A stretch of DNA of 64,000 bases from Roseateles sp. SL47 (GTDB lineage Bacteria; Pseudomonadota; Gammaproteobacteria; Burkholderiales; Burkholderiaceae_C): contig NZ_CP113068.1 of assembly GCF_026625885.1 (NCBI RefSeq), positions 248,001-312,000 on the forward strand. The letters are read 5' to 3'. The translations under genes and the position numbers were made by a program. The notes under the pieces were generated by a model. The model was given only the letters and a program-made list of their open reading frames with translations. It was not told the DNA's origin and searched no databases. Numbering within the stretch: position 1 is the stretch's first letter; every line of letters starts with the position of its first letter. Below are positions 16,912-27,629 of this stretch, piece by piece.

Positions 16912-17736
16912 TCACACGATGCGGATGCCGAGGTTGGGCAGACCGTCGATATGGCAGTCGATCACATCCCCCTTCACCACCGGCCCCACGTTCTCCGGCG
17001 TGCCGCTGTAGATGATGTCGCCAGGGTAGAGCTCGAAGGCCTTGGACAGATTGGCAATCTGCTCGGCAACGCTCCAGATCATCATGCTCAGATCAGCGCT
17101 TTGCCGGGTGTCGCCATTGACCTTCAGCCAGATGGCGCCCTGTTTCGGATGGCCGATCCGGCTCACCGGATGGATCGGGCCGATGGGAGCGGCATGGTCG
17201 AAGCTCTTGCCGATCTCCCAAGGCTTCTTTTCGTTGCCCATGGCCCGCTGCAGGTCGCGACGGGTCATGTCCAGGCCCAGGGCATACCCGTAGACCAGGT
17301 CCAGCGCCTGCGCCACCGGCACATCACGGCCGCCCTTGTGGAGCGCGGCGACCAGTTCCACTTCGTAGTGATAGTTCTTGGTCAGGGTCGGATAGGGATG
17401 ATCCGCCACCGTGCCGGGCGCCACGTTCTGGATGGCGTCGGTCGGTTTCTGAAAGAAAAACGGCGGCTCGCGGGTCGGGTCACTGCCCATCTCGCGGGCA
17501 TGCGCGGCGTAGTTGCGGCCGATGCAATAGATGCGGCGCACCGGAAAGCGCAGATCGCTGCCAATGATGGGGACGGTGGTGGGCGTGACCTCGAACGGGG
17601 TCTTGAATGCGGCCGCCTTGGGCTCGTTCTGCGCCTGGCCAGGCAGGGCGCAACCGGCCACGGCACCGGCGGCCATCGCCGCCGAGGCGGTGAGCATCGA
17701 GCGGCGGCCCAGCCGCCGGGAGGAACTGTCGGTCAT
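16912..17736 (-). CDS. exported fumarylacetoacetate hydrolase (FAH) family protein
   Basis: A 274-residue FAH-fold protein. The catalytic core matches small FAH enzymes (acylpyruvate hydrolase or isomerase type): IYCIGRNYAAHAREMG, FFFQKPTDAI, the metal-binding YEVELVAAL, GYALGLDMTRRDLQ and GDIIYSGTPENVG. Unusually, it starts with SSRRLGRRSMLTASAAMAAGAVAGC, a twin-arginine-like signal ending in a possible lipobox (VAGC). FAH enzymes are normally cytosolic, so this one may act in the periplasm or be membrane-anchored. The ATG at 17736 has AGGAG upstream. The substrate is unknown. Confidence 0.9.
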   Translation of the reverse strand: MTDSSSRRLGRRSMLTASAAMAAGAVAGCALPGQAQNEPKAAAFKTPFEVTPTTVPIIGSDLRFPVRRIYCIGRNYAAHAREMGSDPTREPPFFFQKPTDAIQNVAPGTVADHPYPTLTKNYHYEVELVAALHKGGRDVPVAQALDLVYGYALGLDMTRRDLQRAMGNEKKPWEIGKSFDHAAPIGPIHPVSRIGHPKQGAIWLKVNGDTRQSADLSMMIWSVAEQIANLSKAFELYPGDIIYSGTPENVGPVVKGDVIDCHIDGLPNLGIRIV

Positions 17737-17898
17737 GGAAAGTCTCCTGGATGTGTGAGGCGAAACCAGGCAACAGACTAGACCTGAAGGCCGTTGGGGG
17801 CCTATCCGCGTTTGCCACGAAGCGGTTCACTGCGCTGCGAATAGCGACTCAAACGTGCGGTGCAGGCGTGGCGCGCCGAACAGACGGGCCAGGGGCGT

Positions 17899-18240
17899 TC
17901 ACGCCTGCCAGACCCCAAACCCCGCTTCCCGCAGGCCGATGGCCAGTTCCACTTCCATCTCCCGTGCCGCCTCGTAGGGCATCGGGTTGTAGACCTCATA
18001 GAGCTGGGGCAACAGGCGGAGTCCGTAGTCCAACACAAAGCGGTTGGACTGAATGCCGGCCTTGTGCTTGTCAAAACGCAGGTCCGGGTCCAGCCCCGTC
18101 ATGCCCACGTACACAAAGGGTTTGCCCAGTTGATAGTCCGGGTTGGCCTTGCGAAAGCGCGGCTCGTTCCAGACCCGGTCGGACAGTTCGACGACATAGA
18201 CGTGGTGGTGGTGGTGGTGGCGGTGGCGGTGGCGCGGCAT
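17899..18240 (-). CDS. GIY-YIG-like small protein with His-rich N-terminus
   Basis: About 113 residues. The segment VYVVEL ... FVYVGMTGLDPDLRFDKHKAG resembles the two-strand core of GIY-YIG nucleases (Tyr, Gly, Arg and His positions kept, second motif YVG). The rest does not match a family I can name. The N-terminus is a run of His and Arg (RHRHRHHHHHH) encoded by a CAC/CGC microsatellite, so its length is probably variable. A GTG at 18249 is an alternative start; the ATG at 18240 is preferred because GAGAG is suitably spaced. It lies just downstream of, and on the same strand as, the AraC regulator. Confidence 0.65.
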   Translation of the reverse strand: MPRHRHRHHHHHHVYVVELSDRVWNEPRFRKANPDYQLGKPFVYVGMTGLDPDLRFDKHKAGIQSNRFVLDYGLRLLPQLYEVYNPMPYEAAREMEVELAIGLREAGFGVWQA

Positions 18241-18251
18241 CGGGAACACTC

Positions 18252-20589
<2,338 letters not shown>

Positions 20590-20632
20590 ATGGCTGCTGC
20601 CGAAGCTGGAGGCAGAACCTGAGATCCCGCCG

Positions 20633-23347
20633 TCAGGGCCAGAGCCGCCCCACCCAGGCATTGAGGGTGTTGATCCGCGACGCATCCGCCCCGAGCTGCT
20701 GGGCCTTCCAGACCGAATACTGCAGCTTCTGCTCCGGCGTGATCCGGTCGCCCACCGACGTCATCCCGTACACACCGGGCGACAGCAACGGCAGCGCCCG
20801 TTTGCTGCGGTCCACACAGAAGGCAAAGCCCGCCGTCGGTTCCGGCTCGCCCAGATCGTTGTTGTTGGGATCGCAGCGACGCCAATCCGCCGGGTTGGTG
20901 GAGGCATACACCTGGTTGAACTGCTTCAGCGCTCCATTGAGCACCAGCAACGGCAGGCCTGACTGCAACTGGCTCAGCCCTGAGAACTGCGAATAGGCGG
21001 TGCCCTGCGTGGAGCTGGCATCCATGAAACTGGTCGGCATCAGATGCTTGAGCACCTGCCCTCGGCCGAAGCGGCCCCGGTTGTTGATCAACGAGCCGGT
21101 GTCGGAGGCCACATAGAGCGGGATGGCGTTGTTCACATACTGCGCGGACTTGATGCGCGCCTGCAGCAGCCGGATGCGGCTGAGCAGCCCGGCCGTGCCC
21201 TGCGCTGACGTGGTGCCGCCGATCTCATTGGCCAGATATTCATCGAAGCCGGTGAGATAAGGCCAGTCCACCGAGAAGTTCACCCAGTCGCTCTGCGCCC
21301 CCGGATTGATGCTGACCTGGGCCTGATACCAGGCATTGGTCCGGTAGTAGGAGCCCACCCGGTTGCCGGTCTCCCAGGCCAGGATCCATTCCCGTGTCAC
21401 CTTGCCGCTGCTGTCGGTGTCGGTCTGGTAGACCATGTGCGGCGCCAGGTAGAAGGCACTGACGGTGTTGAACGGCCAGCCTCGCGCCTCTCCACGGCCC
21501 TTCCAGGTCTTGGTGCTGGCGTCGTAATCACCAATGAACCATTGCTGATTGCCTTCCAGGCCGTAGCGCTGTGCCCATTCCCAGTGCTGCACCACATTCC
21601 ACTGGAAGAGGCTGCCCACCGCTCGCTCGATGAACGCATGGGTGGTGAAAGCAGCCGGCTCACGGGCCGTGTTGGTGCTGGACGCGAGCTGCTGCAGATT
21701 GGCGGCACCCACCTGCGCGCCATAGTGGCCGGAACTGGCAATGTGATTGCCACGACCGCCGCCGGCAAAGGCATACAACTCAAATCCGGACGGCTGCAGC
21801 AGGCTCTGGATTTCATTGCGCTGCTCCGGCGTCAGATGACTCCAGTCCCCATGCACCCCATTGGGATTCTGATGAGACTGGAACCAGGCCCCGATCTTCT
21901 TGTAGGTGCCCAGCGGGTCCAGCTTGCCATTGCCGGCGAAGGTGGCACCGGTCTCCCAGGCGCCACCGGCACTCCCCGACGGCCAGATGTCCATCGGGTG
22001 CATCGCCGGCAGATAGGCATTCCAATCCGGGAACTGGATCGGCATGGCCACTTCACGCGTGTTCAATGTGGCGGTGGCATCCATCACGCGGTCCACATCG
22101 GTCTGTGTCAGGGCCAGCGCGGTCCCGTCGCGCGGCTGTCCAAAGAGCGCCTTGACGGCATCGGCCGGGCTGTCCACCACGGCGTCCAGGCCGGCACCGG
22201 CCGACCATTCCGCCAGGGGGCGGCTGTCCAGTCCCGGCCCGGGCTGATAGGGCGGATTCCAGGGAGCGGCCTGGGCCACATGCGGCACGCTTTGCAGGCT
22301 GTAGCGCAGGAAGGCCGCAATCTGCTGGCCCTGGGCCTGACTGAGCCCGTGGAAGCGCGACCGCTGCACGATGGCATGGTTGGAATAGTTGAAGTACTGC
22401 AGGTCGCGCCCGTCGGAGGCATGGCAGGAGGCGCAGGCCGCCTGGATGCTGCGGCCGGTCAGCGCCGACTTCAGCAGCAGGCCTCGTCCATTCCACAAGG
22501 TCTGGCCGGCGGTGACGGCATCACTCATGGTTTTGCCAGCGTCCTTCTCCAGGGCGATGTTGTCTCTCTGCACCGCATTGGTGGCCAGGCTCTGCCCCGC
22601 CGCATTGCGCACCTGCAGCGCAATCACGCGGAAGCCGTTGGATTCACCATCGGTGCCGTTGAAGCGGAACTGCACCAGGTTCATGCCATTCACCAGCCGT
22701 GCGCGCGTGTTGGCATCCAGCGCATAGCTGATTCGCACGGTGTAGAGCCCCCCGCGATTCAGGCCGCCCTGCACCCGTTCGGCATCGGCCAGGGTCACGG
22801 TGCTGTCGGTGATATCGACCCAGGGGATGTCCGCCGCGTTGTCGGCGGAGACGCCGCCCAGCACCCGCAGGCTGGCTTTGATCTGCGTCGGCGCATATCG
22901 GGTGGCTTCGAACTCGGGCGGCCCGAAGAAACCGCAGCGGTGACATTGGAACCAGAGCTGGGTGGCCGCGCCGACGCCGGCCGCATCCAGCGTGAGATTG
23001 GCGGTGGCCACCACCGGTGTGTTGGGCAGACCGTCGCCCAGCACCTCCAGGGGAAGCTGCAGCGCGGTGGTGGGCCCGGAGGCGGCCGGTGATGGCGTGG
23101 TGGGCGTGGTGGGCGTGGTGGGCGTGGTGGGCGTGGTGGGTGTGGTGGGCGAGGCCGGTGAGGAGGCCGGGTTCTCCGCTGGCGGCGTGGTGCCCACCGG
23201 CCCAGTGTCGGTGCCACCACCGTCGCCGCCGCAGCCCACCAGCAACCCTGCGGTCACCATCACAGCGGCCACGGGTCGCCAGAGGCTCAAGCCCAAGCTG
23301 GCCAACAAACGGTGGCGCTCGCGCCGGGGAGTGGAAGACGTTGCCAA
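20633..23347 (-). CDS. very large c-type cytochrome lipoprotein
   Basis: About 904 residues from a TTG at 23347, chosen because GAGG sits 6 bases upstream; the frame is open to 23416. A lipoprotein signal ends at GLLVGC (Cys near residue 39), so it should be membrane-anchored and face the periplasm or surface. A flexible (Pro-Thr-Thr)n linker follows (residues about 69-88). One heme-c site, CASCH, is at residues about 305-309; an isolated CHRC pair lies near residue 135. The remaining 580 residues (HPMDIWPSG, NEIGGTTSAQGTAGLLSRIRLLQARI) match no family I recognise. It is convergent with pobA. Its role in electron transfer or oxidation of an external substrate is inference. Confidence 0.82.
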   Translation of the reverse strand: MATSSTPRRERHRLLASLGLSLWRPVAAVMVTAGLLVGCGGDGGGTDTGPVGTTPPAENPASSPASPTTPTTPTTPTTPTTPTTPSPAASGPTTALQLPLEVLGDGLPNTPVVATANLTLDAAGVGAATQLWFQCHRCGFFGPPEFEATRYAPTQIKASLRVLGGVSADNAADIPWVDITDSTVTLADAERVQGGLNRGGLYTVRISYALDANTRARLVNGMNLVQFRFNGTDGESNGFRVIALQVRNAAGQSLATNAVQRDNIALEKDAGKTMSDAVTAGQTLWNGRGLLLKSALTGRSIQAACASCHASDGRDLQYFNYSNHAIVQRSRFHGLSQAQGQQIAAFLRYSLQSVPHVAQAAPWNPPYQPGPGLDSRPLAEWSAGAGLDAVVDSPADAVKALFGQPRDGTALALTQTDVDRVMDATATLNTREVAMPIQFPDWNAYLPAMHPMDIWPSGSAGGAWETGATFAGNGKLDPLGTYKKIGAWFQSHQNPNGVHGDWSHLTPEQRNEIQSLLQPSGFELYAFAGGGRGNHIASSGHYGAQVGAANLQQLASSTNTAREPAAFTTHAFIERAVGSLFQWNVVQHWEWAQRYGLEGNQQWFIGDYDASTKTWKGRGEARGWPFNTVSAFYLAPHMVYQTDTDSSGKVTREWILAWETGNRVGSYYRTNAWYQAQVSINPGAQSDWVNFSVDWPYLTGFDEYLANEIGGTTSAQGTAGLLSRIRLLQARIKSAQYVNNAIPLYVASDTGSLINNRGRFGRGQVLKHLMPTSFMDASSTQGTAYSQFSGLSQLQSGLPLLVLNGALKQFNQVYASTNPADWRRCDPNNNDLGEPEPTAGFAFCVDRSKRALPLLSPGVYGMTSVGDRITPEQKLQYSVWKAQQLGADASRINTLNAWVGRLWP
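23095..23154 (-). repeat. 9-bp coding repeat of the Pro-Thr-Thr linker
   Basis: GGCGTGGTG units (plus strand) repeat about six times in frame with the cytochrome lipoprotein gene, encoding Pro-Thr-Thr. It is prone to length change without frameshift. Confidence 0.85.
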
Positions 23348-23902
23348 TTCAAACCTCGCTGCCCGCCGGGAGCAGGCTCCGCGGCGTTGGGTGGCCTCAG
23401 CGGCCAGGGAATGCAATGCAAGGTCGATTTCGCCCAGACGGCCCCGGAGACACGGGAACCCACGAGGCCGGCGGGGGCGATCAACCTGCGAATCAGCGGC
23501 GGATTGGAAGGCGACAGCCAGACGCTTTCAAGCGTGCAGGCGTGACTGAAACACTGCTTACTTTCGGGGCGGCTTTCAACCAACACTTGCGGGCGGCGCC
23601 AACCCTTTCGGGGAATGGCCCATCCTTTACAAACACGATATTGAGTGTCTGCACTGCGCCTCATGACGTGAGTCCTGCAGACATTCCTTCAGGCACTCCA
23701 CGACGGGCCGTAGTCCGTGGCGGAATTCGCACTGAACGTGGCCCGATGCCAACGGCCATGACAGCGGTACCGTCAACTTTCAGCGCAATGTGCCCACAAA
23801 ACACGAAATGCATGGTGAAGCTGGGCCTCCTCCCCCTGTCGGATGGGGGGTCGGGTGACTACAGTGACTGTCATTCGCAGACATGCAAGAGGGGACACCC
23901 GA
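23348..23902. other. 555-bp divergent intergenic region with an 8-bp inverted repeat
   Basis: Lies between the divergent cytochrome lipoprotein and a chemoreceptor. TGTCTGCA (23646-23653) and TGCAGACA (23676-23683) form a perfect inverted repeat with an inner CTCA/TGAG stem; this could be a large operator or a transcript hairpin. I see no gene. The GAGGGGA at about 23889-23895 serves the chemoreceptor. Confidence 0.5.
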
Positions 23903-25444
23903 GTGAAATTGAACAATATGAGGCTGGCCTCGCGCCTGGCCATGGGTTTTGGGGTGGTGCTGGTGCTGCTGGCCGCCATTGTGTTCATCGGTGGCATGAG
24001 CCTGGGCCGCACTGCGGAGTCCACTCGCCAGATGATGGATGTGCCGCTGCAGAAGGAACGGCTGGTGAGCGAGTGGTACATGCTCACGCTGGTGGGCGTG
24101 AAGCGCTACACCGCCATTGCCAAAAGCTCGGACTCGTCCCTGGCGGATTACTTTGTGAATGACGTGAAGGTCTCCACCGCGCGCGGCAATGAGATCATCA
24201 AGGCGCTCGATGCAATGCCCAAGAGCGACGAGGAAAAGAAGGTCGTCGACAAGCTGATCGAAGCCCGCAAGGTCTACACCGGCACTCGGGACCGGATCGG
24301 CGCCGCCAAGAAGGCCGGCAATGCGGACGAAGCCATTCGCATCCTGGAGCAGGAATTCCGCCCGCAGGCGGACGTCTTCCTCGGCAACATGGTGGACTAC
24401 CTGAAGTTCCAGCAGAAGACACTGGACGACATGGCCAAACAGGTGGATGAAGCCACCACGTTGGCCCAATGGCGCATCGGCCTGATCGGCGCGCTGGCGC
24501 TGGTGGTGGGCGCCGTGTTTGCCTGGGTGCTGACGCGTTCGGTGACCGTGCCGCTGAGCCGCGCCCAGCAGATGGTGGAGGCCGTGGCGGGTGGCGACCT
24601 GACGCGCTCGGTCGCTGCCGAAGGCCGCGACGAGATCGCACAGATGATGGCCCAATTGGACGCCATGCGCCTGAGCCTGCAACGCGCCATTTCGACGGTG
24701 CGTGACTCTTCCGAGAACATCCAGAATGCCTGCCAGGAAGTCTCCGCCGGCAATCAGGACCTGAGCCAGCGCACCGAACAGACGGCCGGCAATGTGCAGC
24801 AGGCCGCCAGCGCCATGGAACAACTGAACGGTACGGTGGGCCAGACGGCTCAGTCGTCCCGCGAGGCCAACCAGCTCGCCACCAATGCGGTGGAAGTCGC
24901 CACCCGTGGGGGTCAGGTGGTGGCGGAAGTGGTGTCCCGCATGCAGGGCATCCACGGCAGTTCACGCAAGATCGCCGACATCATCGGTGTGATCGACGGC
25001 ATCGCCTTCCAGACCAACATCCTGGCCCTGAATGCGGCCGTGGAAGCCGCGCGGGCCGGTGAACAGGGCCGCGGCTTTGCGGTGGTGGCCACCGAAGTGC
25101 GCAACCTGGCGGGCCGCTCGGCGGCCGCGGCCAAGGAGATCAAGTCGCTGATCGAGGCCAGCGTGGAGCAGGTGGAAGCCGGCACCAACCTGGTGAACCG
25201 CGCAGGCGAGACCATGAACGATGTGGTCACGGCTATCCAGCGGGTCACCGGCATCGTGGGTGAAATCAGCGTGGCCAGCGCGGAGCAGGCGGAAGGTGTG
25301 TCGCAAGTGTCCGGTGCGGTGACGCAGATGGATGCCGCCACCCAGCAGAATGCCGCGATGGTGGAAGAGATCGCCGCCGCCGCGTCGAGCCTGCGCGGCC
25401 AGGCCCAAAGCCTGGTGGAAGCGGTTCGGGTGTTCCGGCTCTGA
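23903..25444 (+). CDS. methyl-accepting chemotaxis protein
   Basis: A 513-residue transmembrane chemoreceptor. The first membrane span is at residues about 10-32, followed by a periplasmic four-helix-bundle sensor (about 33-185) and a second span (IGLIGALALVVGAVFAWVL) near 193-211. A HAMP domain and a long signalling coiled coil follow, with the invariant tip [41 protein letters not shown] sequence. There is no C-terminal NWETF-like CheR/CheB tether. The GTG at 23903 is favoured by GAGGGG upstream; an ATG five codons later is an alternative. The ligand is unknown. It is monocistronic, closed by a strong terminator. Confidence 0.93.
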   Translation: MKLNNMRLASRLAMGFGVVLVLLAAIVFIGGMSLGRTAESTRQMMDVPLQKERLVSEWYMLTLVGVKRYTAIAKSSDSSLADYFVNDVKVSTARGNEIIKALDAMPKSDEEKKVVDKLIEARKVYTGTRDRIGAAKKAGNADEAIRILEQEFRPQADVFLGNMVDYLKFQQKTLDDMAKQVDEATTLAQWRIGLIGALALVVGAVFAWVLTRSVTVPLSRAQQMVEAVAGGDLTRSVAAEGRDEIAQMMAQLDAMRLSLQRAISTVRDSSENIQNACQEVSAGNQDLSQRTEQTAGNVQQAASAMEQLNGTVGQTAQSSREANQLATNAVEVATRGGQVVAEVVSRMQGIHGSSRKIADIIGVIDGIAFQTNILALNAAVEAARAGEQGRGFAVVATEVRNLAGRSAAAAKEIKSLIEASVEQVEAGTNLVNRAGETMNDVVTAIQRVTGIVGEISVASAEQAEGVSQVSGAVTQMDAATQQNAAMVEEIAAAASSLRGQAQSLVEAVRVFRL

Positions 25445-25482
25445 TCCAGCACGGATTCAACGCTGATCCGACAGGGATCGAA

Positions 25483-25512
25483 TGCAGGGCGCGTCGCGCC
25501 CTGCAGCTTTTT
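25483..25512 (+). terminator. Rho-independent terminator of the chemoreceptor gene
   Basis: TGCAGGGCG and CGCCCTGCA pair perfectly (9 bp) around a 5-base loop, followed by GC and TTTTT, 38 bases after the stop codon. It isolates the chemoreceptor from the hydrolase gene that starts at 25547. Confidence 0.88.
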
Positions 25513-25546
25513 ATACTCACAGACACCTTCAGTCTGCGAGTTCATC

Positions 25547-26407
25547 ATGTCCGCTGCATCGCCTGTTGTTGCTCCCCATCCGTCGTCGCGCTGCCAACTG
25601 CTCATCGTCGACCCGCAGAACGACTTCTGCGATGGAATCGAAGGTGCGACCCTGCCGGTGCCGGGGGCCCATGCCGACCTGCAACGCGTGGCCGGCTTCA
25701 TTGAAGCGGCCGGCAGCCGTCTGACGGATATCGTGGTCACGCTGGATTCGCATCCCGCTTATGCCATCGAACGCCCTTCGTTCTGGCAGACGGCCGACGG
25801 CGGCCCGGTGGCCCCCTTCACCCAGATCACCCTGCAGCAGGTCAAGGACGGCGCCTACGCCCCGCGTGACCGCCACCTGGCCGAGCATGTGCGCTTCTAT
25901 CTGGGCGCGCTTGAAGCCAGCCCCAAGCAGTACCGCCTGATGGTCTGGCCCACCCACTGCGTGACGGGCACCCCAGGCCACAACATCCATGCCGACGTGG
26001 CCCAGGCCTTGGCCGCCTGGGAAAGCCGGTCGCTGCGGGTGGTGGAGAAGGTGCTCAAGGGCCGCCATCCGCTGACCGAGCAATACAGCGCCGTGAAGGC
26101 CGAGGTGCCGCTGCCCGACGATCCGAGCACCGGCATCCATCATGTGCTGGTGGACCGCATCGTGAGCTTTGCCGGTCTGACCTTCATTGCCGGCGAAGCC
26201 AGCAGCCATTGTGTGGCCGCCACGGCGGAAGATTTGCTGGAGGCGATGACGCCGGAGCGGCGCCACCGCGTGGTGCTACTGCGGGACTGCATGAGCCCGG
26301 TGACCGGCTTTGAAGCGGGGGAAGCCGCCTTCTTTCAACGCGCGGCGGACTGGGGCGTGCGGTCGATGACGGCGGCCGAGGCCCTGGCCCTGGTTGCGGC
26401 GGGCTGA
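25547..26407 (+). CDS. nicotinamidase-like cysteine hydrolase
   Basis: A 286-residue isochorismatase/nicotinamidase-fold cysteine hydrolase. The catalytic Asp is in LLIVDPQNDFC (about residue 22), the metal-binding Asp/His in VVTLDSHP, a Lys in LQQVKDGAY/VVEKVLKG, and the nucleophile in GEASSHCVAATAEDL. These fit hydrolysis of an amide such as nicotinamide. The protein is longer than E. coli PncA (about 213 residues) because of insertions before the catalytic Cys, so a different amide substrate is possible. It stands alone between a terminator and a convergent VOC gene. Confidence 0.88.
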   Translation: MSAASPVVAPHPSSRCQLLIVDPQNDFCDGIEGATLPVPGAHADLQRVAGFIEAAGSRLTDIVVTLDSHPAYAIERPSFWQTADGGPVAPFTQITLQQVKDGAYAPRDRHLAEHVRFYLGALEASPKQYRLMVWPTHCVTGTPGHNIHADVAQALAAWESRSLRVVEKVLKGRHPLTEQYSAVKAEVPLPDDPSTGIHHVLVDRIVSFAGLTFIAGEASSHCVAATAEDLLEAMTPERRHRVVLLRDCMSPVTGFEAGEAAFFQRAADWGVRSMTAAEALALVAAG

Positions 26408-26488
26408 TCGCCCTGCCGGCCGTGACCTCCCCGGCCACCGCCCCGGCAGCACCACAGAGCGGCACCACAGCAGCCCCCCACAGCGGCT

Positions 26489-26872
26489 TCAACCTTCGTA
26501 GAGCTCCAGCGGCAACCCATCCGGGTCCGCAAAGAAGGTGAAGCGCCGGCCGGTGTATTCATCCACCCGCACCGGCTCCACCGTCACGCCCTGAGCCTCC
26601 AGACGGCGCTTGCAGGCGTCCACATCCTCCACCGCAAAGGCCAGATGCCGCAGGCCCTGCGCCTCCGGGTAGGACGGACGCGGTGGCGCACCAGGAAAGG
26701 AAAACAGCTCGATCTGCGAGCCATCCGGCAGCGCCAGATCCAGCTTGTAGGAGCTTCGGGCTTCCCGGTAGTGTTCCGCCAGCACCTGCAGCCCCAGCAC
26801 CTCGGTGTAGAAGCGCTTGGCGCGTGGGTAGTCGGAACAGATGATGGCGGCGTGGTGCAGTCGTTTCAGCAT
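26489..26872 (-). CDS. VOC family protein (glyoxalase I-like, YaeR type)
   Basis: A 127-residue vicinal-oxygen-chelate protein with two beta-alpha-beta-beta-beta modules. Metal-ligand positions are visible: His in LHHAAIICSDY, Glu in IELFSFPG, His in LRHLAFAVEDVD and Glu in PLELYEG. The sequence resembles E. coli YaeR, whose role is not firmly assigned; true glyoxalase I activity is possible but not shown. There is no signal peptide. It is on the same strand as, but separated by 80 bases from, the lipoprotein gene. Confidence 0.9.
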   Translation of the reverse strand: MLKRLHHAAIICSDYPRAKRFYTEVLGLQVLAEHYREARSSYKLDLALPDGSQIELFSFPGAPPRPSYPEAQGLRHLAFAVEDVDACKRRLEAQGVTVEPVRVDEYTGRRFTFFADPDGLPLELYEG

Positions 26873-26952
26873 GGCACGTGCAGGAGATCAACAGCCCGCA
26901 TTAAGCCAGAACCGCGCGGCTGGATTCCCTGCTTCCCAGCGGCCGCCGTCGT

Positions 26953-27441
26953 TCAGCGTTGAACCGAAGGCAGCGCCGGTGCTGCGGCCACGCCCGCGTC
27001 CTTGATGCCAGCGGTGAAATAGCGGTAGCCCGACTCGTCCTGGCGGTTGGCCAGGGCTTGCGTGCCGTTCAGCGCATAGCTGTGCACATGCACCACATCG
27101 CCGCCCTGGTCGAACTGGCAATGGCCCGCATGCTGCGTGCCCTTGGCGGTGCGACGCTGGATGTCGTCGTGGTCGTCATCAACATCCACATTCACCCAGA
27201 CGTAGTCCAGCCCGCTGGCGCCACGCTCGGCCGAGGTGGACCGCACCGGAGCGCCCTGCCAGGCGGAGCGCAGCAAGGCCACGCAGCGCTGATGCTGTTG
27301 CTGCTCGAAGGCGGACAGTTCCGGCCCTTCATAACTGGGCAGCCGGTCACAGGCGGTCAGCCCCATCGCCACGGCAGCCAGCGCCACGGTCGACACCAGG
27401 CCGCAGGCCGAAGAAATGCGAAGGGGCAGACGGGACAGCAC
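26953..27441 (-). CDS. small lipoprotein of unknown function
   Basis: A 162-residue predicted lipoprotein. The signal SRLPLRISSACGLVSTVALAAVAMGLTAC ends in a lipobox (GLTAC; Cys about residue 31). The mature part is polar, with an acidic VNVDVDDDHDD stretch and a C-terminal ALNGTQALANRQDESGYRYF segment. I recognise no family. The start is a GTG at 27441 with GGAG 7 bases upstream, which gives a normal signal peptide. The frame is open further up without a better start. Confidence 0.68.
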   Translation of the reverse strand: MLSRLPLRISSACGLVSTVALAAVAMGLTACDRLPSYEGPELSAFEQQQHQRCVALLRSAWQGAPVRSTSAERGASGLDYVWVNVDVDDDHDDIQRRTAKGTQHAGHCQFDQGGDVVHVHSYALNGTQALANRQDESGYRYFTAGIKDAGVAAAPALPSVQR

Positions 27442-27629
27442 GGGAGGACTCCGGAACGGATAAGGGTTACCCCGGAGCCTACGCCGATCAAGCAACTCGC
27501 ATGTGAAGCCAACCTGAAGACCGCACACTGATACGGGCACCATTCGCTCGGAATGAGCGCCAATCGCCCACGCATCCACTCACGCAGGAACTTGCGCGAT
27601 CAGCGCCCGTTTGACTCTGAATCGTCCGC

